From Candidatus Melainabacteria bacterium (GTDB lineage: Bacteria; Cyanobacteriota; Vampirovibrionia; Obscuribacterales; Obscuribacteraceae), in assembly GCA_017307165.1 (NCBI GenBank), contig JAFKGK010000004.1:186001-250000 (forward strand): 64,000 nucleotides of DNA. The letters are read 5' to 3'. This document shows, in pieces, positions 42,393-52,357 of the stretch; positions within the stretch are counted from its first letter, which is position 1, and the number at the start of each line of letters is the position of its first letter. The notes beneath the pieces are model-generated. The model did not search any database, was not told the DNA's origin, and was given only the letters and a program-made list of their open reading frames with translations. Position numbers and translations under genes: made by a program.

Positions 42393-43760
42393 ATGCAAAC
42401 TCAATCCAAATCTCGCTATCGTCTGGCTCGTCCCATGACCGCCATGGGCGCCATAGTCGTGATCAGCCTTTTATCCGCAGGTGGATTTGCATTAGGCAAG
42501 CAAAAGCACGATGCGCCTGTCAGTCCAGCAAAGACAAACATCACTCCTGTTTTGACGGTAACGACAACAACTGCGTCGATAAAACCAATGCCGGATGTGA
42601 TGACGGTGACGGGCAGTATATTTGCTTGCGATCCTCTCAATATCGGCTCATCAGCCAATGGCCTTTCGATTGTCTCTGTCGAAGCCGAAGAAGGCCAATA
42701 CGTAAAAAAGGGCCAGATACTTTGCAGGTTGGACTCTAGCGTATTGCAAGCCCAACTCGCCGGGATGCGAGCAAGATACAGCAGCGCCCGTGCCACCACT
42801 GCCAAAGCTCAGCAACCCAATCGGCCAGAAGACATCGCAAGCTTTGAAGCCGCATATCAACAAGCTCAGAGCGATGTCCAGCAAAGACAGGCTATGCTCG
42901 ATCAATCGCAAGCAACCCTCAAACTTGCTGCTGACACAGCGCAAAGATATCGCAACCTGTTGAGAGAGGGTGCAGTGAGCCAGCTCGAAGCGCAAGGCAA
43001 GGCCACTGATGCAATCACAGCCAGAGCCAATGTAGAAGCGCAGAAACAGACGCTACAAGCAGCAAGGTTTGCCGCACAGCAAGCACAAAATAGACTCAAG
43101 ATGGCTCACGAAGGTGGACGTCGTGAAGATGTCGATATTTCGATCGCAAGCGCCCAAGAGAGCGCAGCCAGCGTAGACCAATTCGAAGCCCAGATCGCCC
43201 AAACTATCGTGCGAGCTCCGGACGACGGCTTAATCACCGTACGTAACGCCCATATCGGTGATATCAATAATGGCGGCAAGGCACTGTTTGAGATGATCCG
43301 CAAAGGTGATCTCGAGTTGAGAGCACAAGTGGCGCAACAAGACTTGGCTCGACTGAGTATAGGACAAAAGGCCAAGCTCGGAGATGGCACCAGATCCGGT
43401 ATCGGCACCGTCTACCGCATCTCGCCTACCGTCGATAGCTCGACTCGTCTGGGCACTGTAAAAATCGCAATCAAGGCACAACAATCAGCATTTAAACCAG
43501 GCATGTTTGTAAAAGGCACCATAGTCCTGGGACAAAAAGCCGCTCTTGTAGTCCCATCGGCAGCAGTGCTGGCTAGCGATGACCAGAGCTATGTCTTTGT
43601 CCAAAAGGATGGTCTGGCGATCAAACGCCAGGTCACAATCGGCAATCGCAAGGCAGAAATGGCGCAAATTTTGAGCGGCATCAATGAGGGCGAATCGGTC
43701 ATTGTCGCCGGGGCTGGATTTTTGAATGACAGAGATCCAATCAGAATCTCCAATAATTGA
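42393..43760 (+). CDS. RND efflux periplasmic adaptor (HlyD/MFP family)
   Basis: An N-terminal signal/anchor (MTAMGAIVVISLLSAGGFALG) leads into the lipoyl-like half motif GLSIVSVEAEEGQYVKKGQILCRLDS, a long alpha-helical hairpin (residues ~110-260, rich in Gln/Ala), the second lipoyl half VRAPDDGLITVRNAHIGDI and the beta-barrel and membrane-proximal domains. These adaptors link the inner-membrane pump to an outer-membrane channel. No lipobox is seen. No TolC-like channel gene is in the window. The stop abuts the pump gene. Confidence 0.92.
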   Translation: MQTQSKSRYRLARPMTAMGAIVVISLLSAGGFALGKQKHDAPVSPAKTNITPVLTVTTTTASIKPMPDVMTVTGSIFACDPLNIGSSANGLSIVSVEAEEGQYVKKGQILCRLDSSVLQAQLAGMRARYSSARATTAKAQQPNRPEDIASFEAAYQQAQSDVQQRQAMLDQSQATLKLAADTAQRYRNLLREGAVSQLEAQGKATDAITARANVEAQKQTLQAARFAAQQAQNRLKMAHEGGRREDVDISIASAQESAASVDQFEAQIAQTIVRAPDDGLITVRNAHIGDINNGGKALFEMIRKGDLELRAQVAQQDLARLSIGQKAKLGDGTRSGIGTVYRISPTVDSSTRLGTVKIAIKAQQSAFKPGMFVKGTIVLGQKAALVVPSAAVLASDDQSYVFVQKDGLAIKRQVTIGNRKAEMAQILSGINEGESVIVAGAGFLNDRDPIRISNN

Positions 43761-43777
43761 GGTCAGAGAAAAATACA

Positions 43778-46700
43778 ATGCATTGGAATATCTCGGCCTG
43801 GTCGATCAAAAAACCTATACCGTCCATCTTGCTCTTTGTCATTTTGACATTGGCCGGTTTGATCTCTTACTTTCAACTAGGGATTGATGAAAATCCCAAC
43901 ATAGATATGCCGACCATCATGGTCTCGATCAGCGAAAATGGCGCTGCTCCAAGCGAACTGGAGACCCAGATCGCTAGACGGGTTGAGGATGCAGTATCTG
44001 GCATCGGCAATATCAAGCACATCACTACTACCCTAAATGAAGGCATAGCTCAGACCAAAATAGAGTTTGAACTAGGCACAAACACCGACCGGGCACTCAA
44101 TGACGTCAGAGATGCGATCACCCGCATCCGCAACCAGTTACCGACATCAATTCAAGAGCCGACTATCCAGAGATTGGACTTTGTAGGCGGCCCCTTCGCC
44201 ACTTACACAGTCTCTTCAACCAGCATGTCGATAAAAGACCTGAGCTGGTTGATAGACAACGATATCTCGCGCCAATTGCTCACCGTCAAAGGAGTGGGTC
44301 AGGTGCAGCGTTCTGGCGGTGTAGATCGAGAGATCCGCATCGACCTCGATCCCGCCAAGCTCGAGGCGGTAGGCACCACAGCCGATGCCGTCAATACTCA
44401 GATAAAAATGATGAATGCCAATATGCCAGGCGGCCGAGGCAATGTCGGCCTGCAAGAGCAATCGATCCGAACACTCGGCTCGAGCAACTCGGTCCAGGCT
44501 CTGGGCAAGATGCGCATTGCTCTCAATAATGGCACATGGGCTAGTCTGGACACTCTAGGCACCATCAAGGACGATATCGCAGAACCCAGACAAGGAGCAA
44601 TGCTGGATGGGCAGCCGGCTGTGGCATTTTCGGTGGTACGCTCTGTCGGATCAAATCTCGCCGATGTGGGTCAAAATGTCGACAAAAAGCTAGCCCAACT
44701 GCAAAAGTCCCTGCCGGCAGACATAAAGATCACTCGCATCCGCAGCAATCTCACTTATGTAATGGAGTCTTATCATGCCACCATTGATTCGCTCGTCATT
44801 GGTGCCTTGCTCGCCATCATCGTCATCTGGTTCTTCCTCAAAGATTGGCGTGCATCCCTGATCTCAGCGCTAGCCATGCCGCTTTCGATGATTCCGACCT
44901 TTTTTGTCATGCAGGCCCTTGGCTTTACCCTAAACAATATGTCATTGCTGGGCCTCGCACTAGTAATCGGTATACTCGTCGATGATGCCATCGTCGAGAT
45001 CGAAAACATCGTGCGTCACATCCAGATGGGCAAAAAGCCAATCGAAGCCGCCCTGGAAGCCGCCGACGAAATCGGCCTGGCCGTCATTGCCACCACTGCC
45101 ACAATCATCGTAGTCTTTTTGCCTGTGGCCTTCATGGGTGGCATCCCTGGTCAGTTTTTTAAGCAATTTGGAGTCACTGTCGCTGTAGCTGTGTTCTTTT
45201 CGCTACTGGTCGCCCGCCTGATCACACCGATGATGGCAGCATTCTGGCTAAAAGGCGCGCATAAAGAAGATGAGCCAGGACGCATCCAGAAATTTTTTGA
45301 CAGATTGTTGATCTGGGCTCTCGCCAATCGCAGCAAGACCCTCATAGCAGCCGGGGTGATCTTTGCAATCAGTGTCGGTATGCTTGCCGCGCTGCCTACT
45401 TCACTGGTCAACTCGGCCGATCGCGGCGAGACACTCTTGTCAGTCGAATTGCCTCCTGGAGCTAATCTAGCAGCAACCAGCGACGCTGCTCTCGCCTACA
45501 CAAAAATATTGCGCAGCCATCCTGAAGTCTCCCACGTTTTTACTTCTCTGGGCACACCCAGCTCGTCGGGCATGGGATCCTCGGGCAGTGCAGGCACTGT
45601 CAACAAAGCCAGTCTCTATGTGATACTCAAAGAACGCGCAGAACGTAAACTCACGCAACAACAGTTTGAAGACCTGGTCCGATCCGAGATAGCAATGGTG
45701 CCTGGTGCCAGAGCTAGTTTTGGAGCGACCATGGGTCTGGGTGGAAAGGTACAAATCATGCTCGTGAGCACAGATAGCGATGCCCTGCGTAAGACAGCAG
45801 ACAATCTTGCCATGCAAATGCGATCCGTAGAAGGAATTTTTGACGTTACATCAAGCTCAGCACTCAAACGTCCGGAGATCCAGGTCCTGCCTGACTCAGC
45901 TAGAGCTGCCGACCACGGCCTTTCCGTACAGCAGATCGCCAGGACAGCCACCATGGCCACCACGGGTGATGTCGACTTCAACCTGGCAAAATTTGACTTA
46001 CCAGACAGGCAGATCAATATAAGAGTGCAAATAGACCCCGCATACAGACAAAATCTAGACAATATCGGCAATCTCAAAATCTCGAGCTGGAGAGGTGAGA
46101 TGGTGCCCCTCAAGGACGTAGCCTCGGTGAGATTTGCCTCAGGCCCTGCTCAAATCGATCGCTATGACCGTGAGAAGCAAGTGACCATAACTGCAGGACT
46201 GTCACGTCAAGTCACGCTAGGCCAGGCGCTCAAAAAAGTGCACGCACTGCCGGCCTTTACCAATATGCCTGCATCGGTATCAGAAAAAATCTCCGGTGAT
46301 GTAGAAATACAAAAAGATGTCTTCTCAGGCTTTGGCATGGCAATCGCAGCGGCTGTTGTGTTGATCTTTGCAGTACTGGTCTTGCTGTTCGATGATTTTA
46401 TGCAACCTCTCACCATCATGATGTCCTTACCTATGTCCATAGGCGGGGCCGCGCTAGGTCTGATGGTGGCAAGACAATCAGTCGGCCTTTATGCACTGAT
46501 CGGTATCGTCATGCTCATGGGTCTGGTGACCAAAAACGCCATCCTCCTCGTCGAATACTGCTTGCTCGAGATGCAAAAGGGCACGCCTCGCGACACGGCC
46601 ATTCTACAGGCTGCAGAAGCCCGCATGCGACCAATCCTTATGACTACGGTCGCGATGATCGCCGGCATGATGCCTATCGCCATGGGCCTGGGCGCAGGAT

Positions 46701-46888
46701 CCGAAGTCAGATCTCCCATGGCCGTGGCTGTAGTAGGCGGTCTGATCACTTCGACATTTTTGACTCTCATAGTAGTGCCAGTCGTCTTTACTTATGTGGA
46801 TGATTTTAAGCACAGACTAAGCAATAGATCGAAAAACCTCGAATTGACAAATAAGACCCGCGAAACTATATTTAACGATATGGTTTAA
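43778..46888 (+). CDS. RND multidrug efflux transporter, inner-membrane subunit
   Basis: The ~1036-residue, 12-helix AcrB-type transporter uses the proton gradient to export substrates. The N-terminus WSIKKPIPSILLFVILTLAG, TM4 motif GLALVIGILVDDAIVEIENI with the proton-relay Asp pair, ATTATIIVVFLPVAFMGG, and the C-terminal motif GLVTKNAILLVEY are visible, with two large periplasmic domains. The ATG at 43778 is preferred to a frame extension overlapping the adaptor. Substrates are unknown; the adjacent SRPBCC proteins suggest hydrophobic compounds (inference). Confidence 0.95.
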   Translation: MHWNISAWSIKKPIPSILLFVILTLAGLISYFQLGIDENPNIDMPTIMVSISENGAAPSELETQIARRVEDAVSGIGNIKHITTTLNEGIAQTKIEFELGTNTDRALNDVRDAITRIRNQLPTSIQEPTIQRLDFVGGPFATYTVSSTSMSIKDLSWLIDNDISRQLLTVKGVGQVQRSGGVDREIRIDLDPAKLEAVGTTADAVNTQIKMMNANMPGGRGNVGLQEQSIRTLGSSNSVQALGKMRIALNNGTWASLDTLGTIKDDIAEPRQGAMLDGQPAVAFSVVRSVGSNLADVGQNVDKKLAQLQKSLPADIKITRIRSNLTYVMESYHATIDSLVIGALLAIIVIWFFLKDWRASLISALAMPLSMIPTFFVMQALGFTLNNMSLLGLALVIGILVDDAIVEIENIVRHIQMGKKPIEAALEAADEIGLAVIATTATIIVVFLPVAFMGGIPGQFFKQFGVTVAVAVFFSLLVARLITPMMAAFWLKGAHKEDEPGRIQKFFDRLLIWALANRSKTLIAAGVIFAISVGMLAALPTSLVNSADRGETLLSVELPPGANLAATSDAALAYTKILRSHPEVSHVFTSLGTPSSSGMGSSGSAGTVNKASLYVILKERAERKLTQQQFEDLVRSEIAMVPGARASFGATMGLGGKVQIMLVSTDSDALRKTADNLAMQMRSVEGIFDVTSSSALKRPEIQVLPDSARAADHGLSVQQIARTATMATTGDVDFNLAKFDLPDRQINIRVQIDPAYRQNLDNIGNLKISSWRGEMVPLKDVASVRFASGPAQIDRYDREKQVTITAGLSRQVTLGQALKKVHALPAFTNMPASVSEKISGDVEIQKDVFSGFGMAIAAAVVLIFAVLVLLFDDFMQPLTIMMSLPMSIGGAALGLMVARQSVGLYALIGIVMLMGLVTKNAILLVEYCLLEMQKGTPRDTAILQAAEARMRPILMTTVAMIAGMMPIAMGLGAGSEVRSPMAVAVVGGLITSTFLTLIVVPVVFTYVDDFKHRLSNRSKNLELTNKTRETIFNDMV

Positions 46889-46901
46889 TTTCTTCGAAAG
46901 A

Positions 46902-47462
46902 ATGGTTCTTATGAGCAAAAAGCATCTCTTCTTGATCGGCGGAGCAGCGATCTCCACGACTATCCTGATTGTGATCGTCGTTCTGGCGATGTCCAAGCCC
47001 GATACATTCATGGTCGAGCGTGCCATCGACATCGATGCTCCAACAAGCAAAATATTTCCCTTTCTCAACGACCTGGACAGATTTTGCCAATGGTCGCCTT
47101 TCGAGACTATCGACCCGGATATGCAGAGGACCTTTACTGGCCCCAAAGCTGGCGTAGGAGCAAGATACGCCTGGTCTGGCGACAGTCAAATCGGCAAGGG
47201 CTCTATGGAGATAGCTCGCGTGGAGCCAGACAAGGCAGTAGCGATCAATCTGCATTTCATCACCCCTTTTGAGGCAAACAACGTCGCGACCTTTACCTTG
47301 AGCCCCGGCGCAAACCCAGGTCAGACGCATGTGGTGTGGGGCATGTCCGGGCCCAATCCCTTTCCAGCCAAGATCATGCAGGTATTTATAAGCGTAGATA
47401 CTTGCTGCGGACAACTCTTTGAGGATGGCTTGAAAAAGTTGAAGACATTGGCAGAAAAATAA
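46902..47462 (+). CDS. Membrane-anchored SRPBCC (polyketide cyclase-like) protein
   Basis: An N-terminal membrane helix (FLIGGAAISTTILIVIVVLAM) is followed by a START/SRPBCC fold: FMVERAIDIDAPTSKIFPFLNDLDRFCQWSPFE, FTGPKAGVGARYAWSGD, then IGKGSMEIARVEPDKAVAI. These domains bind hydrophobic ligands. It begins 13 bp after the RND gene and its TAA shares an A with the next ATG (TAATG), so it belongs to the efflux operon. An internal ATG at 46911 is an alternative start. Ligand unknown. Confidence 0.85.
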   Translation: MVLMSKKHLFLIGGAAISTTILIVIVVLAMSKPDTFMVERAIDIDAPTSKIFPFLNDLDRFCQWSPFETIDPDMQRTFTGPKAGVGARYAWSGDSQIGKGSMEIARVEPDKAVAINLHFITPFEANNVATFTLSPGANPGQTHVVWGMSGPNPFPAKIMQVFISVDTCCGQLFEDGLKKLKTLAEK

Positions 47463-47821
47463 TGGTCAAGCATTACTCGCAACAGCTCGACCGTACTTTT
47501 TTTGCGCTCTCAGATCCGACCAGGAGAGCCATTATCGGCAATCTGGCACAAAAAGGGCAATGTACAGTACTCGAGCTCGCCAAGCCATTCGACATGTCAC
47601 TACCGGCGATATCAAAACACCTCAAATTGCTCGAGTCCGCCAATCTGGTCATCCGCAAAAAGGAAGGCCGCGTGCATTATCTTACTCTCTGCGCCAACCC
47701 AATGTCCGAGGCCAACGACTGGCTGTCCGTGTATGCAAGATTTTGGCAAAACAATCTGGATAGCTTTGATGATTATGTCAGGTCTCTACTAGATGCAAAC
47801 AAACTAGAGGAAGAAAAATGA
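47462..47821 (+). CDS. ArsR-family transcriptional regulator
   Basis: The winged-helix domain is typical of the metal-independent ArsR group paired with AHSA1 proteins: LDRTFFALSDPTRRAIIGNLAQKGQCTVLELAKPFDMSLPAISKHLKLLESANLV. No cysteine metal site is evident. It is translationally coupled on both sides (1-nt overlap upstream, ATGA overlap downstream), an arrangement commonly seen for ArsR plus AHSA1/SRPBCC pairs. Confidence 0.92.
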   Translation: MVKHYSQQLDRTFFALSDPTRRAIIGNLAQKGQCTVLELAKPFDMSLPAISKHLKLLESANLVIRKKEGRVHYLTLCANPMSEANDWLSVYARFWQNNLDSFDDYVRSLLDANKLEEEK

Positions 47822-48639
47822 CGATAACTCAGCGACACCCTCTGATGCTGGAAATCACCAAAACGATTCAGGCACCGGTGCCTCTGGTATATAAAGCATG
47901 GACGCAGGCCGAACCCATGCGCAAGTGGTTTGGCTGCGAGCAATGCAATGGCGTCGAAGTCTGGCAGGATTTTAGAGTAGGCGGAGACTTTGAGGTGCAT
48001 ATGCATCTAGAGGACGGCAATCGCGTTACGGTGACCGGCACTTATACCGAGATCCAACCTGAGCACAAGATCGTCTATACCTGGACAAGCGATGCACCCG
48101 AGTCGCCAGCACCAGATACGGTGGTGACAGTCTGTTTTGAACCAGTCGATGGTGGCACACGTCTGAGCCTGACCCAGGTCGACTTTAAAGAAGCAAGAGG
48201 GGCTAGTGGACACGCTCAGGGCTGGGATTTTGCGATGAAAAATCTCAAAGAAATTTTGGAGGGCAATCTGATGGGAAATGCAAAAAGTGCGCTGGATCTA
48301 GTCAGATACAGCTATGAATCAGGCTGGGAAGCAAAAAATGCAGATGTCCTCAAAGAGGTCTTACACCCTCAATATAAAGGCGTCATGCCAGGTGGCATGG
48401 AGATAGTTGGCTTCGAAGGAGCAAAAGCCTGCATCGAGAGCTGCGATTTTGAGTTTCAATCCAGAGACGTACAATACATAGCGGAGAGCGACAAAGTAGT
48501 GCGAATCTGGACCTTCGTCAATGCAAAAGACGAGTCAAAAAATCTCCGCATGGCAGAGCTAAATATCGTCAAAGACGGCAAGATCTTTTTTACCGAAGCC
48601 TTTTTTGACTGCAGCACTATGAATTGCGAAGATAAATAA
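47818..48639 (+). CDS. AHSA1-type SRPBCC domain fused to an NTF2/SnoaL-like domain
   Basis: Residues ~8-150 form an AHSA1-like SRPBCC domain (VPLVYKAWTQAEPMRKWFG, YTEIQPEHKIVYTW, GHAQGWDFAMKNLKEILEG). Residues ~155-273 form a second, NTF2/SnoaL-like alpha+beta domain (SYESGWEAKNADVLKEVLHPQYKGVMPGG, then NIVKDGKIFFTEAFFD). Both domain types bind small hydrophobic ligands or catalyse on them. The ATG overlaps the arsR stop (ATGA). Fusion of the two in one chain is uncommon to my knowledge. It is the last gene of the efflux transcript. Confidence 0.82.
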   Translation: MTITQRHPLMLEITKTIQAPVPLVYKAWTQAEPMRKWFGCEQCNGVEVWQDFRVGGDFEVHMHLEDGNRVTVTGTYTEIQPEHKIVYTWTSDAPESPAPDTVVTVCFEPVDGGTRLSLTQVDFKEARGASGHAQGWDFAMKNLKEILEGNLMGNAKSALDLVRYSYESGWEAKNADVLKEVLHPQYKGVMPGGMEIVGFEGAKACIESCDFEFQSRDVQYIAESDKVVRIWTFVNAKDESKNLRMAELNIVKDGKIFFTEAFFDCSTMNCEDK

Positions 48640-48648
48640 GTCGATAGG

Positions 48649-49029
48649 CTAGACAAATATCCGTCTGGCAGGCCTACGGGCAACCACGACACGACCCACG
48701 AAAGGACACTCTTGATCGTGTCCGGCAAAAAAATTGCGCGGGGCGCGATCGTGTGCTGGTTGCTTTTCGCGATGATTGGTCTCGAGCAAACGCCCCATGA
48801 TCTCTGCCTTAAAGTCTGACCGCGACTGGCTGATTGGGCTGGTCAAATTATTTTGGGTCTGATTATGACTATTGATACCAGCCTGGTACTCGCTCAGATC
48901 GAAAGAAGGAATGAGATTGAGAATAGGATTGAGATGCACAAACTCTCGGATCTTGATCCGCAATATAGCCTTGAGTCTATCGTCGAGCTCCTCGATCGAT
49001 ATAGCGATTTCTTCTGGTAGGTAAGACAT
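48649..49029 (-). CDS. Small protein of unknown function
   Basis: The 126-residue product has an N-terminal helical part (EEIAISIEELDDRLKAILRIKIREFVHLNP) and a basic, arginine-rich C-terminus (RRPARRIFV) with HDRAPRNFFAGHDQECPF. No signal peptide or membrane segment. GAGGG lies 9 nt before the ATG, which supports translation. It is convergent with the AHSA1-NTF2 gene, stops 9 bp apart. No family recognised. Confidence 0.55.
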   Translation of the reverse strand: MSYLPEEIAISIEELDDRLKAILRIKIREFVHLNPILNLIPSFDLSEYQAGINSHNQTQNNLTSPISQSRSDFKAEIMGRLLETNHREKQPAHDRAPRNFFAGHDQECPFVGRVVVARRPARRIFV

Positions 49030-49131
49030 GAGGAAAACCCTCTAAAGTACACGCTGTGCGACACAAGTGTGAAATCTTAGCAGGCTCTAACTAATTGTCA
49101 ACATACTTGGCACCAGATGCAAAGATTTAAT

Positions 49132-50061
49132 CTAGGCGATTTTTTTGTCCTGGCTGTCATTGCTTATCTGACGAGGCTTTTTTATTGCTTCAGCCTCACT
49201 TTCACCCTTCTTTTCACTGTCCCTTCCAAGCTCCTGCTCACGCTCCTGTTTTGCTTCGAGAATCTGCATGGCTGCATCCATCTGCGGCGAATTGACCATC
49301 TCCTTCAATTTCTTTAGAGCGCTGTGCACTGCCCTGGATACGCCCATCTCTGAAAGGCCCAGCACATAAGCTGTCTCTTTTTGCGAAAGATCATAAAAGA
49401 AGACAAACTCGATGATCTGTCTCGTGCGGTCCCCCAAAGATTTGAGCGCCTGAATGACCAATTCGCGTTCTTCGGATGCGACAAAGCTATCTTGATACCG
49501 CTTGTCCGGCACTACCTCTGACAGAGAACGTCTGTCTTCGCGCTCGTCTTCTTCGCCGTAATCAAGGCTTTCGTAATGGTTGCGCGCTTCCCATGACTGC
49601 TGGGCCTCCAGAACATCCTGCACAGAAAAACCAGAATGCTCGGAGAGCTCGTGCACTGTAGGAGAACGATCGAGGACCTTGGTCAGCCTCTCCTCGAGCT
49701 GGGACAACTGGCTGTTCATCTCGGTCAGACGACGCGGCACCTGCACGAGAGAGCAATGATCGCGCAGATAATGCCTGATCTCGCCCCGGATATAACAAGT
49801 AGCGAGCGTCCTGAAACTAGCGGTGCGCAAACGATGAGGATCATAATATTTGATCGCCTTGAGCAAACCGATCGAGCCAACTTGCACCAGATCCTCAAAG
49901 CCATCCGGCTGATACTGGCTGTACTTGCGCGCGATCTGACGCACTAGAGCCATATGAGTCTCCACCAGCTCGCTGGCTGGCGGCAAACCGTTGCCCGTGA
50001 TCTGGATCACGGCATCTTGCTGCTTGGCGCTTTGATTTGATTTCTTTCTAGACAAGGCCAT
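49132..50061 (-). CDS. SigF/SigB-like alternative sigma factor
   Basis: Region 2 (HMALVRQIARKYSQY, DLVQVGSIGLLKAIKYYDP, FRTLATCYIRGEIRHYLRD) and regions 3-4 (LSQKETAYVLGLSEMGVSRAVHSALKKL) are those of the group 3 sigma-70 family, close to SigB/SigF/FliA and cyanobacterial SigF. Region 1.1 is absent. A charged C-terminal tail of ~45 residues follows. The start is the ATG at 50061 (a GTG lies one codon upstream). No anti-sigma factor is adjacent, although a STAS protein lies 12 kb away. Likely stress or motility/pili regulon. Confidence 0.92.
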   Translation of the reverse strand: MALSRKKSNQSAKQQDAVIQITGNGLPPASELVETHMALVRQIARKYSQYQPDGFEDLVQVGSIGLLKAIKYYDPHRLRTASFRTLATCYIRGEIRHYLRDHCSLVQVPRRLTEMNSQLSQLEERLTKVLDRSPTVHELSEHSGFSVQDVLEAQQSWEARNHYESLDYGEEDEREDRRSLSEVVPDKRYQDSFVASEERELVIQALKSLGDRTRQIIEFVFFYDLSQKETAYVLGLSEMGVSRAVHSALKKLKEMVNSPQMDAAMQILEAKQEREQELGRDSEKKGESEAEAIKKPRQISNDSQDKKIA

Positions 50062-50200
50062 CACTCCATTGGATTGACGACCCTACACCAGACCCCAATA
50101 TCTCTTTCCCTTGACATCTACCGGTTAAACTCGAAAATGAGCCTTAAAGTCTGGTCTAATATATATGTCTGAGCAAAGCTCCAAAGGACAGGCAATCTAA

Positions 50201-52135
50201 TTGAATAAAGCGACCAAATCCATCACCAAGATGCAGATATTGTGGGCAAGGGTGCCGGCACAAAAGCAATTGTTGTTTTTAGGTCTGGCCTGTATTGCAG
50301 CCCTGGTCACACTGACGGCCTGGGTCTGGGTACAGAGAGCTCAAGACTCGATCAATAGTTCGGTCAAGCAGTTTGGCCTGGGTTTTGCCTATGCTCTGGC
50401 AAGAGGCGGAGCCGAAGCCCTGACCAATTCTGGCAACCTCGAGAGCCTGCGCTACTACATACTCACACAGCGCGGCAATATCAAGGCCATCGCCTATGTT
50501 ATCTACGAGGACATGGCGGGCAATATCCTACTCGACCCCAATTCGCCCAAGGAGCTCGAGGGAGTTTATCCCTATTACAAGCTCTACAAAGACAATCCCG
50601 AGAGCTACACCGTTCCCGGCATCATCTCCAGCCCCAAGGGTTATCGCTCGCTGACCCACATCGTCGTGCCCATGCGCAAAAACAATCGCGACCTGGGTCT
50701 GTGCTGGGTTGGCCTGGACAACAACGTCTTTACGATCCTCGGCACCCAGACCGAGTCGACCAATTTTCTCATCACTATCTTTGTCCTGGTAGGAGTATTG
50801 GGAGCGCTGGGCGTATGGGCCAACTACACCCTCATCAATGCCCCTCTGCGCACCCTATCTCAAGGCGCGACTCAGATCGCTGCCGGCCACTTTGGCCATC
50901 AGATCAAGGTGCACCGCGCAGGCAAGGAGATCGACCAGCTCGTCAATGCCTTCAACTATATGTCCAATCGCCTGCAGCTCTACGACAAGCACAATGTGGA
51001 CAACCTCATGGCCGAGCGCAACAAATTTATTTCCGAGCGCAACAAGCTCGAGCTCGTCCTGATGTCCATCGCCGATGGCGTCGTCGTCTGTGACCGTGAC
51101 AACAAGGTACAGATCGTCAACCGGGCAGCATCGGAGATCTTTGATAAAGAGGCCAAGGACCTGGTCGGCAAGCCACTGGTTGTCTGCACAGAAGGCCCGG
51201 ACAACCCGCAGATCTGCCTGGTCGTGCAGGCCTTTACCGATGAGGCGATTGCACCCAACACCCTCGAGCCAGTCATGCAGCAGATGCAACTAGGCGAATA
51301 CACCGTCCGCATCCACATCGCGCCGATCATCCTCAATAAAGAGTTTCTCGGCTCGGTCATGATCATGCAGGACGTGACCAAGCAAGCCGAACTGGAGAAG
51401 CTCAAAAACGAATTTATGAGCAACGTCTCGCATGAGTTGCGCACTCCGATCACCTCGATCAAGAGTTATGTGGACACGCTCTGCAATCACGGCGAAAAGC
51501 TCGATCCGGACATTCACCGAGAGTTTTTGCAGATCATCGATGGCGAGGCAGATCGCTTGATGCACCTGGTCAACGACGTCCTCGAGCTATCACGCATCGA
51601 AGAAGCCGATCGAGAGTTTGAGATGGTGCCCATGGATGTGCATCGCGCCTGCGAAGCCGCCATCCGCTCGCTAAACATCATGGCCCAGGATCGCGGCATC
51701 ACCCTTGAGCTCAAGCCCTGCCCCGATGTGCCTCAGACACTGATCAATCAAGAGTCCATGGAGCGGGTGATCATCAATCTGCTCACTAATGGCATCAAGT
51801 ACACCCCCGAGGGCGGCAAGATCACAGTCGAGGTCCAATACGATAAGGATAATGAGCAAGTAAAAATCCACGTCCGGGATACAGGCATCGGCATTCCCGA
51901 AGATGCTCTGGCCAATATATTCGATCGCTTCTACCGGGTTGAGAAAAAAGTTCACACGATCAAAGGTACGGGCCTGGGCTTAACAATCGTCAAAAAAATC
52001 GTCGAAAAGCATCACGGTCGCATGTCAGTCGAATCAGCGCTCGGAGAGGGTTCGACATTTTCGGTCAATCTGCCAGCCATCGTCGCAAACGAGCCTGGCC
52101 TGGGCAATGCCGACCTCAGCAACATAAATGCCTGA
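50201..52135 (+). CDS. Membrane sensor histidine kinase (HAMP-PAS-HisKA)
   Basis: A membrane helix at ~24-46 and another at ~187-210 bound a periplasmic sensing domain. HAMP (~211-265), PAS (~285-395, VLMSIADGVVVCDRDNKVQIVNRAASEIF), HisKA with H411 in SNVSHELRTPITSIKSY, and HATPase_c (NLLTNGIKYTPEGG, DTGIGIPED, GTGLGLTIV) follow. The order is that of WalK/PhoR/VicK kinases. The start is a TTG at 50201. No response regulator lies in the window, so the kinase is orphan here. Confidence 0.95.
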   Translation: MNKATKSITKMQILWARVPAQKQLLFLGLACIAALVTLTAWVWVQRAQDSINSSVKQFGLGFAYALARGGAEALTNSGNLESLRYYILTQRGNIKAIAYVIYEDMAGNILLDPNSPKELEGVYPYYKLYKDNPESYTVPGIISSPKGYRSLTHIVVPMRKNNRDLGLCWVGLDNNVFTILGTQTESTNFLITIFVLVGVLGALGVWANYTLINAPLRTLSQGATQIAAGHFGHQIKVHRAGKEIDQLVNAFNYMSNRLQLYDKHNVDNLMAERNKFISERNKLELVLMSIADGVVVCDRDNKVQIVNRAASEIFDKEAKDLVGKPLVVCTEGPDNPQICLVVQAFTDEAIAPNTLEPVMQQMQLGEYTVRIHIAPIILNKEFLGSVMIMQDVTKQAELEKLKNEFMSNVSHELRTPITSIKSYVDTLCNHGEKLDPDIHREFLQIIDGEADRLMHLVNDVLELSRIEEADREFEMVPMDVHRACEAAIRSLNIMAQDRGITLELKPCPDVPQTLINQESMERVIINLLTNGIKYTPEGGKITVEVQYDKDNEQVKIHVRDTGIGIPEDALANIFDRFYRVEKKVHTIKGTGLGLTIVKKIVEKHHGRMSVESALGEGSTFSVNLPAIVANEPGLGNADLSNINA

Positions 52136-52357
52136 CCATACCCATAAAGATTGCTCGACGCGCCATTTGCATATCCGTTACATATCTCACCGCCTCTCAA
52201 AATGACTCTATGGGAGGATTACGCCGCACATTAGACGTTTATCCATTTACACAGTGGGTTTTCAAGCTGGCTCGTGTTATCATCTTTCCGTTGACAAGGT
52301 CTCTGAAGACTGGCGTTTAGACACAAAACCCCACATGCGAAAGGAGAAATCAAAGGA

